Source: Colwellia sp. (lineage in GTDB: Bacteria; Pseudomonadota; Gammaproteobacteria; Enterobacterales; Alteromonadaceae). From it: a stretch of DNA of 53,571 nucleotides. The notes beneath the pieces are model-generated. The model saw only the letters and a list, made by a program, of their open reading frames with translations. It searched no databases and was not told where the DNA came from. This document shows, piece by piece, positions 16,221 to 26,130 of this stretch. Each line of letters begins with the position of its first letter. The stretch's first letter is position 1. Made by a program: the position numbers and the translations under genes. Where the stretch lies: NCBI GenBank assembly GCA_029938115.1, contig JAPYOP010000030.1, positions 1-53,571 of the forward strand. Reading direction: 5' to 3'.

Positions 16221-16544
16221 ATGAAACCCTATACAGATACTGCCGAATTAATTGAAACATTAGAGTCAGAAATAAAATCACTTACCGAACAAATTACTAC
16301 TTTGAAAAAAGAGCCTGAAAGCTTTAATGAACAAGTTTTGTTTAAATATATTGATACAGGTAGTACAGGTAAAACAAAAGATTTTGTTAGATCCTTAGGT
16401 GTAAGATCTGAACGTGGTTCGCTATTTTCATCAGGTGATGTGAGTAAATTAATAAAAGAAGGCGCTGATGATATTTCACCCCAATTACTGGCCATAGCAA
16501 GAGTAGTGGTCAATATGAAGAATAAAAAAGGCAAACATCGTTAA
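16221..16544 (+). CDS. Coiled-coil hypothetical protein
   Basis: 107 residues with no recognised family. Residues of about 7-33 (TAELIETLESEIKSLTEQIT) form a heptad-type coiled coil. The rest is a compact mixed region rich in Lys/Ser/Gly (GSTGKTKDFVRSLGVRSERG) ending in a basic tail KNKKGKHR. There is no signal peptide or membrane span. It is the last gene of the 15073-16544 group, followed by a long inverted repeat. Codon use and composition match the neighbours, so it looks native. Confidence 0.6.
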   Translation: MKPYTDTAELIETLESEIKSLTEQITTLKKEPESFNEQVLFKYIDTGSTGKTKDFVRSLGVRSERGSLFSSGDVSKLIKEGADDISPQLLAIARVVVNMKNKKGKHR

Positions 16545-16567
16545 TCTGCCATATAGTTGCCGATATA

Positions 16568-16610
16568 TACCTGTTCCATTTGAAACTAGCACCTTCAAAA
16601 GGAACGGGTA
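16568..16610. terminator. Long imperfect hairpin between 16221 gene and RND pump
   Basis: TACCTGTTCCATTTGAA (16568-16584) pairs with TTCAAAAGGAACGGGTA (16594-16610), with few mismatches and a 9-nt loop. There is no T-tract, so it is a likely transcript end or mRNA-stabilising structure. Confidence 0.45.
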
Positions 16611-16830
16611 TCGTGGCTAAGGTTTATAAGCTGTCGTTCTAGCACAGCTTAGTTTCGTTTCTATGAATATAGTTATATTTCCTGTCAATCAGATACAGTT
16701 TGTAACCTTATGTTTCAAAACCTCATTTCGTCGTAAATAAAATGCTCTTTAACTGATTATTTTTAGTATTTGGTACATATTTATCTATACTGTTTCGAAT
16801 GTTTAAAATTTCTATTATTAGGATGGGATA

Positions 16831-19800
16831 ATGAATTTAACCCGTGCCGCTTTAAAAAATCCTGCTGCTATTATCGTCATCGTTGCTTTAGTGATGGTGT
16901 TTGGGTTAATGAGTGTATTCAAATTACCTATTCAATTAACGCCTGATATTGAACAGCCACAAATTAATATTTCTACTGGTTGGCCAAGTGCTGCACCTGC
17001 GGAAATGGAATCGGTGATTATAGAGCCCATTGAAAATGTGGTTAAGAATACTCAAGGCGTAACTAAGGTTACCACTAATATTCGCCGTGGCTTCGGCAAT
17101 ATAACACTCACCTTTGATGTGGGCGCCGATATGCAAAAAGCTATGCTTGATGTGATTAACAATCTTAATCAAGCACCGCCTATTCCACTTGATGCTATGG
17201 ACCCCGTCGTATCAACGGGTGGTGGAAGAGGAGGTCCTAACACTGCTTCTTTAATGATAAAAACTTTACCCGATAACCCAACTCAAGATTTAGGTAAATA
17301 TCAAAAGCTGATAGAAGATGTTGTTCGTCCCCGATTTTCTCGCATTCAGGGGATGGGGCAAGTCAACTTACAAAGTCATCGACCTAGAGAGTTAAGGATT
17401 ACTTTTGATCCGTTACGCACCGCTTCATTAGGTTTATCACTTTCAGATATTAGCTCAACAATTTCACGAGCAAATGATGTTTCTGCCGGTGTAGCGAATG
17501 TGGGCAGACGACAATACACTGTGCGTTTTTCAGGGCAGTATGATGTCACTAATTTAACTGAAATGATCATAGGTTACAGTGGCGATCGGCCAATCTATTT
17601 AAAAGATATTGCTACGGTTGAAAATACCCTTGTTGACCGATTTGGCTTTAATATGAGAAGTGGTCAGCCGTCTTATTATTTTACCTTGAAACGCCAAAGT
17701 GATGCTAATACGGTGGCATTATTAGATGAAATAAATATTGCTGTTAAAGAGCTCAACGAAGGGCCAATGAAAGACGCAGGGCTAGTTATTGAACTCAGTT
17801 TTGATTCCTCTGTTCATATTCGTAATGCTTTGAAATTGGTTCAGAATAATCTTGGTTTAGGCATTGTTTTGGCACTCATTATTCTTTGGCTATTTTTGCG
17901 AGGTTGGCGAAATATTGTCATTATCGCGGTGACTATTCCTATTTCTTTGATGGTTGCTTTTGTCGCCTTAAGTGTTTTTGATCGTAGCTTGAATGTTATT
18001 TCTTTAGCGGGTTTAGCTTTTTCTGTTGGGTTAGTGTTAGATGCTGCCATTATTGTGCAAGAAAATATTGTCCGACTTCGTGGTTTAGGTATGGATGGTA
18101 ACAAAGCCGTAATGCGTGGTGCTTTACAAGTTACTGGTGCACTGTTTGCTTCAACAGCAACAAGTGTTGCTATATTTTTACCTATCTTGTTTATGGCGGG
18201 TATTGAAGGGCAACTCTTTTCTGATTTAGCCTTAACACTTTCTATTGCTGTTATCGCTTCACTTGTTACTGCCATCACTATTTTACCTATTGCTAGTCAA
18301 TATTGGCTAAAATCCCAAAATGATGTAGACCCTTTTGCTCACTATTGGGAAAAACTCACTAGCTTAGTAATGCGCTTAACAAATACACAAATGAAGCGAC
18401 TTAGTTGGATTTCATTTTTATTAGGCGGATCTCTTTTAGTTATTGTTTTATTAATACCCAAAACAGACTTTATGCCGCGTGCACCAATAGATGGCTTCTT
18501 TTTTAGTTTAAATATGCCGCCCGGTGGTAATGTTGAATTTATTGAAAAGGAAATGGCATCGCTGGTTAAGGAAAGGTTAGCGCCTTATCTTGCTGGAGAT
18601 AAATTACCAAAAATCAAAAGTTATAACTTTTACTCTTTTGGCTCAGGCGCAACGGGTGGCTTTATTTATGCCGCCGATCCAACGCGGGTTGAAGAGCTAA
18701 TGACCGTCATTCGAACCGAAGTTTTAGGAGGATTGCCTGATACTCAAGCGTTTCTATTCAGAGGTTCAATGATTAATGTTTCAGGCGGTGGTAATGGTCG
18801 AACAGTCGAGATTAATGTGCAAGGACCCGATATAGAAAGTTTAATGTCAGTGGCACAAGTGGGTATTGATACAATTAATGAAACCATGGCAGGTACTACA
18901 GCCTTCCCAAATCCAGGCTTAAGCTTATCTGAGCCAGAATTAAAATTAACGCCTAATGATCAGCGCATAACCCAAGCGGGATTAACTCGTCGCGATGTTG
19001 CCAATGCTATTCGAGCATACACCAGTGGTTTGTTTATCGGTGAATATTTCGATGGTAACGACAGGGTTAATGTTATTTTACGCGGTGAGCAATGGCATAC
19101 ACCTGATGAGTTAGCCGCTTTGCCAATACATTCGCCTTTAGCGGGTATTCAAACCATAGGTGAGCTAACTTCGCTTTCAAGAACTGCAGGACCGACAAGC
19201 TTAAGACGTGTGGACGGTAAAAGAACCATAAGTATTCAAATTTCGCCACCAGCAACAATGTCACTAGAAGAAGCATTAGTGTCGATTAATGAAAAAGTCA
19301 TTCCTAAAATGAAAGAGCAATTGCCTATTGAAGCCTCTATTCAATTGAGCGGTAACGCCAATAAAATGGCTGCGGCAATTAGTGATATGATTCAAAATTT
19401 CCTCTTAGCTTTGGTCATACTCTTTCTTTTAATGACGGCACTATTTAAGTCACCTAAAGATAGTTTGTTAGTGCTACTTGTTATGCCATTAGCGGTTGCT
19501 GGCGGTGTTGTCGGTTTGAATTTATTAAATTTGGTAACCTACCAGTCTTTAGATTTATTGACCATGATTGGTTTTATTATTTTACTTGGTTTAGTGGTAA
19601 ATAATGCCATTTTGATTGTTGATCAAACAAGGCAAGCTGAAAAAGAAGGCTTATCAAGACGTCGCGCTGTAGCTCAAGCGATTCGAATTCGCGCAAGGCC
19701 AGTATATATGAGCACATTAACCAGTTTATTTGGTATGTTGCCGTTAATGGTCATGCCAGGAGTCGGTAGCGAAATATACCGAGGACTTGCGACGGTTATT

Positions 19801-19977
19801 GTTGGCGGCATGTTTGTTAGTGCCATTTTTACCTTAGTTTTATTTCCAAGCTTATTAAGATTTGGTGAAAAAACTTTGGCTGATGATGACAACCAAAAAA
19901 TGAATTTAGAAAATAGTAACGTTGAAGATTTGCATTCGGATCTCCAAGCAGAATCATTACAAGCCAAAATTAGTTAA
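16831..19977 (+). CDS. RND efflux permease (HAE-1 family), pump 1
   Basis: A 1048-residue inner-membrane proton-driven exporter of the AcrB superfamily with 12 predicted membrane helices and two large periplasmic loops. It opens with ALKNPAAIIVIVALVMVFGL (TM1). TM4 contains GLVLDAAIIVQENIVRLR and TM10 contains LLGLVVNNAILIVDQTRQ. At the AcrB proton-relay positions D407/D408 it has D-A, and at K940 it has N. A single Asp with an Asn in TM10 is also found in other HAE-1 branches, so it is a variant rather than proof of loss. AGGATGG precedes the ATG by a few bases. The membrane-fusion partner gene follows 18 bp later, reversing the usual order. Substrate is unknown; no TolC-type gene is adjacent. 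Confidence 0.93.
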   Translation: MNLTRAALKNPAAIIVIVALVMVFGLMSVFKLPIQLTPDIEQPQINISTGWPSAAPAEMESVIIEPIENVVKNTQGVTKVTTNIRRGFGNITLTFDVGADMQKAMLDVINNLNQAPPIPLDAMDPVVSTGGGRGGPNTASLMIKTLPDNPTQDLGKYQKLIEDVVRPRFSRIQGMGQVNLQSHRPRELRITFDPLRTASLGLSLSDISSTISRANDVSAGVANVGRRQYTVRFSGQYDVTNLTEMIIGYSGDRPIYLKDIATVENTLVDRFGFNMRSGQPSYYFTLKRQSDANTVALLDEINIAVKELNEGPMKDAGLVIELSFDSSVHIRNALKLVQNNLGLGIVLALIILWLFLRGWRNIVIIAVTIPISLMVAFVALSVFDRSLNVISLAGLAFSVGLVLDAAIIVQENIVRLRGLGMDGNKAVMRGALQVTGALFASTATSVAIFLPILFMAGIEGQLFSDLALTLSIAVIASLVTAITILPIASQYWLKSQNDVDPFAHYWEKLTSLVMRLTNTQMKRLSWISFLLGGSLLVIVLLIPKTDFMPRAPIDGFFFSLNMPPGGNVEFIEKEMASLVKERLAPYLAGDKLPKIKSYNFYSFGSGATGGFIYAADPTRVEELMTVIRTEVLGGLPDTQAFLFRGSMINVSGGGNGRTVEINVQGPDIESLMSVAQVGIDTINETMAGTTAFPNPGLSLSEPELKLTPNDQRITQAGLTRRDVANAIRAYTSGLFIGEYFDGNDRVNVILRGEQWHTPDELAALPIHSPLAGIQTIGELTSLSRTAGPTSLRRVDGKRTISIQISPPATMSLEEALVSINEKVIPKMKEQLPIEASIQLSGNANKMAAAISDMIQNFLLALVILFLLMTALFKSPKDSLLVLLVMPLAVAGGVVGLNLLNLVTYQSLDLLTMIGFIILLGLVVNNAILIVDQTRQAEKEGLSRRRAVAQAIRIRARPVYMSTLTSLFGMLPLMVMPGVGSEIYRGLATVIVGGMFVSAIFTLVLFPSLLRFGEKTLADDDNQKMNLENSNVEDLHSDLQAESLQAKIS

Positions 19978-19995
19978 CAAGGCTAGGAAAAAGTT

Positions 19996-21072
19996 ATGTC
20001 TAAAAAATTTACTTTTAAAAAATTTATGTTTAAAAGAATAATGAACAGCTCAATAATCTGCGTATTATTAGCGAGTCACTTATCTTACGCAGCAGAGGCG
20101 CCAGCAAGCCCTGTTAAAATAGATACAATAACTGAAGTTTCTTTGGCTGCTACTGCTGACTTAATGGGCACGCTGCATAGCCGTTCATATGTAAATATTA
20201 CGGCAGGAGTTAGTGGTAGGCTAGAATGGTTGCAAGAGCCGGGTGTTATGGTTCATCAAGGTGATGTGTTAGCTAAAATGGATTTATTGCCGCTAGAATT
20301 AAAGCAAGCAGAGCAAAAAGCACAAATTAAACGCGCTAATATTAATTCTCGTTATTTCAATAATGAGTTACAGCGTCTGCAAAAATTGAAAAAAACCAAC
20401 GCAACCTCGCAATTTCAATTAGATCAAACAAGATCTCAATTTGAATTAGCGCAAACAGATAGTGAAATTGCCAACTTAAAATTAAAACAAGTTGAAGATG
20501 AATTACAAAGAGCTACCGTAAAAGCGCCTTTTGATGGGGTGGTGACCGAGCGTGTTGTTCGTGCTGGAACTGATATTAATCGTAGCGATGTCTTACTGAA
20601 ATTACTTGATACGGAACATTTAGAAGTACGTTTGTACGTGCCGGTTAAATATTTAGCTTATGTTCGTAAAGGTCTTGATCTGAATTTACAAGCAATAGGG
20701 CAAATAATATCTACCCCTGTGACTGCAGTGATCCCTAGTACCGACCCTCTTTCACAAACCTTTGAAGTAAGAATCCAAATTCCAGAACATTTAAATGAAT
20801 TTTGGACGGCAGGGCAATTAGTGAAAGTTACTGTGCCAGTTCAAGATGCTCACCCTAGTTTAACTGTTCACCGAGATGCGCTAATTTTACGTAAGGATGG
20901 TACTTTTGTTGTGAAGATTGACGCCAAAAATAAAGCGCATCGTTTATTGGTAAAAGTGGGTAAAGGCACATTGGATCGGGTCACTATTGAAGGTGATTTA
21001 CACAGTGGCGATAAAATTGCCATTCGTGGCGCCGAAAGATTAAAAGAAGGCCAAAGTGTCGTTGTTCAATAG
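19996..21072 (+). CDS. RND periplasmic adaptor (membrane fusion protein), pump 1
   Basis: A 358-residue HlyD/AcrA-type adaptor. The start at 19996 is preceded by TAGGA 10 nt upstream; an internal ATG at 20041 would begin closer to the signal sequence (SSIICVLLASHLSYA). The barrel-sandwich lipoyl half-motifs are VSGRLEWLQEPGVMVHQGDVLA and TVKAPFDGVVTERVVRAGTDI. Between them is an alpha-helical hairpin rich in Gln/Lys (about residues 105-170), followed by the beta-barrel and membrane-proximal domains (GDKIAIRGAERLKEGQSVVVQ). It has no lipobox, so it is anchored, if at all, by an uncleaved helix. It bridges the permease at 16831 to an outer-membrane channel encoded elsewhere. Confidence 0.92.
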   Translation: MSKKFTFKKFMFKRIMNSSIICVLLASHLSYAAEAPASPVKIDTITEVSLAATADLMGTLHSRSYVNITAGVSGRLEWLQEPGVMVHQGDVLAKMDLLPLELKQAEQKAQIKRANINSRYFNNELQRLQKLKKTNATSQFQLDQTRSQFELAQTDSEIANLKLKQVEDELQRATVKAPFDGVVTERVVRAGTDINRSDVLLKLLDTEHLEVRLYVPVKYLAYVRKGLDLNLQAIGQIISTPVTAVIPSTDPLSQTFEVRIQIPEHLNEFWTAGQLVKVTVPVQDAHPSLTVHRDALILRKDGTFVVKIDAKNKAHRLLVKVGKGTLDRVTIEGDLHSGDKIAIRGAERLKEGQSVVVQ

Positions 21073-21169
21073 TAGGCACTACTTATTTAAATCATATCCA
21101 ATAGAAACTTATTAACTTTCTACTATAATCAGAGAAGCGGGTTGTTTTATCGACACAGAGCTTTCTCAT

Positions 21170-23545
21170 ATGCATTCAAAAAGTAGAGCAAAGGTAGCAG
21201 AACCAGAATATTTAGATATTGTCAGCACTTTTGCTGTTGATTTGCTTTCTATGAATTCAATTGATGAAATAATTTGGCATGCAGCAAGAGATGTTGTCGC
21301 TAAGTTAGGTTTTGATGATGTTGTTATTTATCTTTTTGATGAAAAGAAAAAAAAGTTAATTCAAGCAGCTACTTTTGGCAATAAAAACCCCAAAGAATAT
21401 GAAATTTTTGCGCCATTAGAAATTGCATTAGGAGCGGGCGTTGTCGGTAGCGTAGCTGTGTCTTTTCAGCCTATTATTATAAATGACACACGTCTAGAGG
21501 CTGACTATATTGTTGATGATCAAGCGAGATTATCTGAGTTAGCCGTACCTATGGTGGTTAATAATAAACTCATTGGCGTGATAGATTCAGAGCATGTTGA
21601 AACGAATTTTTATACTCAAGAACACTTAAAAAGTGTACTTGCTATTGCTTCGTTGATTGCCACTCAAATATCTCGTTTTGAAATGATCTCGCAATTAGAA
21701 CAAGTCATTATCAAACTTGAATACAGTGGAAAAATTCAAGATAGTTTGTTTGAAATTGCGGAGTTGATTTTTACCACTGAAAACCTTGATGATTTTTATA
21801 GTCAGCTTCATTTGTCTATTGGTCGTCTTACCTTCACAAATAATTTTTATATAGCCTTACAATCAGAGGATAAAAAAAGTTTCTTTTTGCCCTACTGTGT
21901 TGATGAAAACGATGACGTTGTTAAAAATGAGACAATTTCTTTAGAGACACCTATCCCAAGTATTTCGGGTTATGTATTAAAGCATAATATTCCTTTACTT
22001 ATTTATAAGTCAGAAATAGAAAAAAAAATCGCAGAGAATAAACTGTATATTGTTGGCTCGTTACCAGAGGCATGGTTAGGTGTTCCTTTTGGCGATGATC
22101 AGCTTAGAGGCATAGTGGTTGTTCAAAGTTACACCGACGGATATATATTTAATCAAAAAGATAAACAGTTACTCACTTTTGTTGCCAAGCACATTCATAA
22201 TGCAATAGAGAGAATGCAAACAAAATCAGAGTTACAGTTTTTAGCATTGCATGATCCACTGACCAAACTGCCAAATAGATTACTTTTTACCGATAGAGTC
22301 GAGCAAGCTATTGTTAAAACAAAACGCAATGGCAAGCTGTCAATTGCAGTGCTCTTTTTAGATTTAGATCATTTTAAGCAAATTAATGATAGTTACGGCC
22401 ATTATGTTGGTGACCAATTACTCATTGAAATATCTTCTCGAATTAAATTATGTATTCGAGAGTCAGATACTTTATGCCGATTAGGAGGAGATGAGTTTGC
22501 CATATTGCTAGAAAATATCAGCAGTGAAACTGACGTTGAAAAAATTGCGGCAGATATTATTGATGTAGTTCAACGTAAAGTGACCACAGAGAATGCTCAC
22601 ATCAATATTTCAACTAGCATAGGTATTACTTTATTTTGCCAAGGTGAAATCGCAACCAAAGAGTTACTCATTCAAGCCGATGAAGCTATGTATAGAGCTA
22701 AACTCAATGGCCGAAATCGAATTATTTATTACAAGGAGGGTGAAAGTACAAACAATTTATCCAGTTATAAAATTGAGCGAGACTTTTTTGCAGCGATAGA
22801 GAATCAAGAATTGTATCTGCTTTATCAGCCTATTATTTATTTGAAAACCGATATGATTACTAGTGCCGAAGCGCTTGTTCGTTGGCAACATCCGAAACAT
22901 GGACTTGTTGCGCCAGATGTTTTTCTCCCTGAATTAGAAAAGGTTGGTTATTTACCTCAATTAGACCTATACGTTCTTGATAACGCTATCGCTTTTTTAG
23001 CGAGAAATATTAATAACCTAGCAATAGGGTTTTGCTTAAGTATCAATATATCAGGGAAAGGCTTTTCAGAGCCGGAGCTAATTTCGCGCATAAAACATCA
23101 TCACCAAAAAACACCCGCATTATTAAGCTATTTGTGTCTTGAAATAACTGAACAAACCATTGTCGATAATGTTGAAAGGACCCAAAATAGTATTCAGATA
23201 TTCCACTCGATGGGAATAAAGGTTGCTTTAGATGATTTTGGCACGGGCTATTCATCGTTAAGTTATATTAATCACTTTACTTTTAATGTATTAAAAATTG
23301 ATAGGAGTTTTATAAAAAATTTAGAGCAAGGTGAAAACAACACCATTATTTTAGAGGCAATTATAAAGCTCTCTAGGTCTCTTTCTATAAAAACAGTCGC
23401 AGAAGGAATCGAAACTCAATCACAATACCATTTTTTAAAAGAAATGGGCTGCGATAAAGGCCAAGGGTTTTATATGTCAAAACCTATCACTGAACGTGAT
23501 TTTTTGCTTAGATTGCTGAAGCCCGCGCATGTCATAGAATATTAA
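21170..23545 (+). CDS. GAF-GAF-GGDEF-EAL c-di-GMP turnover protein 1
   Basis: A 791-residue cytosolic protein with no membrane span. GAF1 is at about 20-165 (including LIGVIDSEH), GAF2 at about 190-350 (LGVPFGDDQLRGIVVVQSY), GGDEF at about 358-525 with an intact GGDEF signature and FLDLDHFKQINDSYGH, and EAL at about 540-785. The EAL domain has AEALVRW, LEITEQTIVDN, DDFGTGYSSL and KIDRSF, so metal ligands and catalytic lysine/glutamate look complete. It could both make and break c-di-GMP, with the GAF pair sensing a small ligand. It has a close architectural paralogue at 26601. A TATAAT-like -10 box lies at about 21125. Confidence 0.92.
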   Translation: MHSKSRAKVAEPEYLDIVSTFAVDLLSMNSIDEIIWHAARDVVAKLGFDDVVIYLFDEKKKKLIQAATFGNKNPKEYEIFAPLEIALGAGVVGSVAVSFQPIIINDTRLEADYIVDDQARLSELAVPMVVNNKLIGVIDSEHVETNFYTQEHLKSVLAIASLIATQISRFEMISQLEQVIIKLEYSGKIQDSLFEIAELIFTTENLDDFYSQLHLSIGRLTFTNNFYIALQSEDKKSFFLPYCVDENDDVVKNETISLETPIPSISGYVLKHNIPLLIYKSEIEKKIAENKLYIVGSLPEAWLGVPFGDDQLRGIVVVQSYTDGYIFNQKDKQLLTFVAKHIHNAIERMQTKSELQFLALHDPLTKLPNRLLFTDRVEQAIVKTKRNGKLSIAVLFLDLDHFKQINDSYGHYVGDQLLIEISSRIKLCIRESDTLCRLGGDEFAILLENISSETDVEKIAADIIDVVQRKVTTENAHINISTSIGITLFCQGEIATKELLIQADEAMYRAKLNGRNRIIYYKEGESTNNLSSYKIERDFFAAIENQELYLLYQPIIYLKTDMITSAEALVRWQHPKHGLVAPDVFLPELEKVGYLPQLDLYVLDNAIAFLARNINNLAIGFCLSINISGKGFSEPELISRIKHHHQKTPALLSYLCLEITEQTIVDNVERTQNSIQIFHSMGIKVALDDFGTGYSSLSYINHFTFNVLKIDRSFIKNLEQGENNTIILEAIIKLSRSLSIKTVAEGIETQSQYHFLKEMGCDKGQGFYMSKPITERDFLLRLLKPAHVIEY

Positions 23546-23643
23546 TTAGACCGCTTAATCTAATAAACGAAGTTTTAATCTTTTTTGTTTTAATGGAAAG
23601 TGTTATAAAAAGAAATAGTTATTAAAATAAAGTTAGCGTTGTT

Positions 23644-24063
23644 ATGACCGAAAAATTACCTGTTTCAATCTATGTTAGTGATGATTTAAAGCAGCAGTTT
23701 GGAAAAATCACATCGGTGTGCAATAAGTTGGAAGCCCAGTTTAACTTTCAAACCATGACGGCAAACTGGTATGGTGATGAAAATAACATTTTGTTTGTTC
23801 AGTTGCATTTAGAAACACCACCGAGTTTTATCGAGCAACAACAACGTCAGCAACAAGAGGATACTAAAATATACTCGGATGATGTTTTTAGCTATTATCA
23901 AAAAAGTGAAAAAGAGCAGATATTGCTTTGCCCTATAGCTATAACTGACTCGGAGTTAGCTTTGTTAAGCAAAAAAAACAAGCTGTTAGCTGGCCTATTG
24001 CAGGTTAAATTACAAAAAGTACTTAACTTGATTGCTCATCAATTAAATCTTAATGTTATTTAG
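23644..24063 (+). CDS. Hypothetical soluble protein
   Basis: 139 residues, no signal peptide or membrane span, no family recognised. The N-terminal half alternates beta-type and polar segments (EKLPVSIYVSDDLKQQF, ILFVQLHLETPP). A Gln-rich linker (IEQQQRQQQEDTK) leads to a helical, Leu/Lys-rich C-terminus (LLAGLLQVKLQKVLNLI) that may be an amphipathic or oligomerisation helix. It is 24 bp upstream of the pseudouridine synthase gene and is probably co-transcribed with it. Confidence 0.6.
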   Translation: MTEKLPVSIYVSDDLKQQFGKITSVCNKLEAQFNFQTMTANWYGDENNILFVQLHLETPPSFIEQQQRQQQEDTKIYSDDVFSYYQKSEKEQILLCPIAITDSELALLSKKNKLLAGLLQVKLQKVLNLIAHQLNLNVI

Positions 24064-24087
24064 TCTTTAACAAAATATACTTTTATT

Positions 24088-24804
24088 ATGTCTATTAGCC
24101 GTGCTCGTCTCGATCGTTTTATCAGTGAAAAGTGCCAAATTAACCGTAAAAAAGTACGTTTATTGCTGGCGCAAAAAAGGATCAGAGTTGATGGTCTTAT
24201 TGCCACTGATATTGATCAGCCTATTAATAAATTCTCTCTAATCTCGTTAGATGATCAAATTATTCAAAGTAATAAAGCTTTGTATATCATGATGCATAAA
24301 CCTGTTGGCGTTGTTTGTGCGACCAAAGATGACAAGCATAAAACGGTAATTGATTTGCTTGGCGGATTATTAACACCTAAAGAGCGAGCTAGCTTACATA
24401 TCGTCGGGCGTTTAGATTTAAATACTTCAGGTTTAGTGTTATTAACTAACGATAGCCGTTGGTCAGAGCAACTGACGTCACCCAAAAGTAAAGTTTCAAA
24501 ACACTACTTGGTGACTTTGAAAAATCCAATAAACGAAGAATATATTCAAGCATTTGCTCAAGGAATGTATTTTGCCTTTGAAAAAATAACCACTAAACCA
24601 GTAACACTTAATATTATTCATCAATATCAAGCGGAAGTAATTTTAACTGAAGGACGATATCATCAAATTAAAAGGATGTTTGGTCGATTTAGTAATCCGG
24701 TTACTGCTTTACATCGAACATCGATAGGCGATTTTGTGCTAGATAAAACGCTGTTGCCAGGAAAAAGTCAAATACTTAACATAAGCAACAAAATTATAAC
24801 CTAA
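24088..24804 (+). CDS. RsuA/RluB-type pseudouridine synthase
   Basis: A 238-residue rRNA pseudouridine synthase with an N-terminal S4 domain (about 1-60; RLDRFISEKCQINRKKVRLL) and the catalytic domain after it. Signature motifs are MMHKPVGVVCAT, the catalytic Asp in VGRLDLNTSGLVLLTND, SKHYLVTL, and EGRYHQIKRMFG. Length and the LNTSGL form fit the RsuA branch (16S rRNA U516) slightly better than RluB/E/F, but the exact target is not certain from sequence. The GRLD aspartate is present, so it should be active. It follows the hypothetical gene at 23644 closely. Confidence 0.85.
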   Translation: MSISRARLDRFISEKCQINRKKVRLLLAQKRIRVDGLIATDIDQPINKFSLISLDDQIIQSNKALYIMMHKPVGVVCATKDDKHKTVIDLLGGLLTPKERASLHIVGRLDLNTSGLVLLTNDSRWSEQLTSPKSKVSKHYLVTLKNPINEEYIQAFAQGMYFAFEKITTKPVTLNIIHQYQAEVILTEGRYHQIKRMFGRFSNPVTALHRTSIGDFVLDKTLLPGKSQILNISNKIIT

Positions 24805-24961
24805 CCCATAGAGGATATAGATTTCAATTGCTTAAATGTTCAGCTGCATCAATGAAAGAATTGATTGTATTAGGTATTGTTATTACCTTTTACGAAGCCC
24901 TACGTATATGTTCGTGTTTATTTGAATAAGTGACATTTACACCGAGTAAAGTCTAAGTACA

Positions 24962-25120
24962 ATGGCGATAACGTTCTTTGCTCATAATGCTAACATTCCT
25001 TGTATAGCTGAATTTTTTCATAATGAATCAGTACAATCTGTGATAAATACCCTCGGAATTGATTATCCACAAGGGTATTATTTTAGTGAGCCTTCAGCGG
25101 CACCCGTTTTTTCTGTATAA
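24962..25120 (+). pseudogene. Relic of an EAL phosphodiesterase C-terminus
   Basis: The 52-codon frame from ATG 24962 reads IPCIAEFFHNESVQSVINTL, then GIDYPQGYYFSEP, which is the conserved final helix-strand unit of EAL domains (the QGYY/F...P end). None of the catalytic motifs upstream (EAL, DDFGTGYSSL) is present. It lies between the pseudouridine synthase gene and the convergent oxygenase gene and is not a piece of either neighbouring GAF-GGDEF-EAL gene. It is likely the remains of a deleted c-di-GMP gene, although the ATG and an undamaged frame leave a small chance of a functional mini-protein. Confidence 0.7.
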
Positions 25121-25122
25121 GT

Positions 25123-25962
25123 TTATTTCACGCCTAGTTCGCGTAAACGCTCTAGCAAGTAACTAGCTTGAGTATGATTTTCTGATAGTTTAACTTCACT
25201 GCGAGGATGCAAAAATAGTGGTAGTGAAATACGCGATTTTGTACTCGCTTTACAGCTTGGGTTAATTACCCTATGAGTTGTTGAAGGAAAGTATCCGCCC
25301 GACGCTTCTTGCAACATATCGCCAACATTTATAATTAAATTACCAAAGTCACTAGGCACATCTAACCAGCTATCATCTTGGCACTGTACTTGTAATCCAG
25401 GTTCATTTGCTGCCGGCAGTATTGTTAGTAAGTTTATATCTTCATGAGCGGCCGCTCTTATTGCGCCAACCTCTTCATTACCGGTAATGGGGGGGTAATG
25501 TAATACTCGTAATAAGGTATTTGGTGTATCTTTGATCATACCTGATAGAGCTTGAGAGTAATTTTTTGCTACATCTGTTGGGCTATACTCTTCAACCCAG
25601 TCTAACAACTCACTGGCTAAGTTTGAGGCTAATTGATAGTAATTAAGTATTTCGGCCTTTAATTCATCAGGAATACGCCCCCACGGATAAACATGGAAAT
25701 ACTCTTTAATATCTTTTTGAGTGTGACCTTTTGCTATTTCTGAAATGTCAGGAGCAAAGTAGCCATCTTGCTTTTCGGTATCAAAAGTAAAGTTTTGCTT
25801 ATCGGTGCTGTTAAAAAATGTTTGCCAATTGTGATAAATAGATTCAACTAAAGATTGCTTAATAGGGTGATTAATTAAAACACCAAAGCCAGTTTCTTTT
25901 AAGCTTTTAACAAACTGTTGAGGGGCATCTTTGGCTGTATAGTCAACGACAGGTAATGACAT
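25123..25962 (-). CDS. Isopenicillin N synthase-like 2-oxoglutarate/Fe(II) oxygenase
   Basis: A 279-residue non-haem iron oxygenase. The N-terminal DIOX_N part (about 1-110) begins LPVVDYTAKD and contains GFGVLINHPI and DGYFAP. The catalytic jelly roll holds the Fe triad: HED (H and D of HxD in AAAHEDINLLTIL) and the distal His in STTHRVINP. A co-substrate Arg-x-Ser lies in SRISLPLFLHP. The family hydroxylates, desaturates or cyclises small molecules and includes isopenicillin N and ethylene-forming enzymes. Bacterial members outside antibiotic clusters are mostly uncharacterised. No cluster partner is adjacent, so the substrate is unknown. It is convergent with the EAL relic, and its stop is 2 bp from the relic's stop. 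Confidence 0.88.
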   Translation of the reverse strand: MSLPVVDYTAKDAPQQFVKSLKETGFGVLINHPIKQSLVESIYHNWQTFFNSTDKQNFTFDTEKQDGYFAPDISEIAKGHTQKDIKEYFHVYPWGRIPDELKAEILNYYQLASNLASELLDWVEEYSPTDVAKNYSQALSGMIKDTPNTLLRVLHYPPITGNEEVGAIRAAAHEDINLLTILPAANEPGLQVQCQDDSWLDVPSDFGNLIINVGDMLQEASGGYFPSTTHRVINPSCKASTKSRISLPLFLHPRSEVKLSENHTQASYLLERLRELGVK

Positions 25963-26130
25963 GTTTTTCTCATAATAATGATAATATATATAGATTGTAA
26001 ACTGATTATATTAATCTTCAAGTTTGCCAACAAAAAGCAACGGTTCTTATTACTTTGTTATATAATGTAATGAACACTTAGCTTTTCATAATAATAAGCT
26101 TTTTATAACACTAAGTAGGCGAACAACAAA

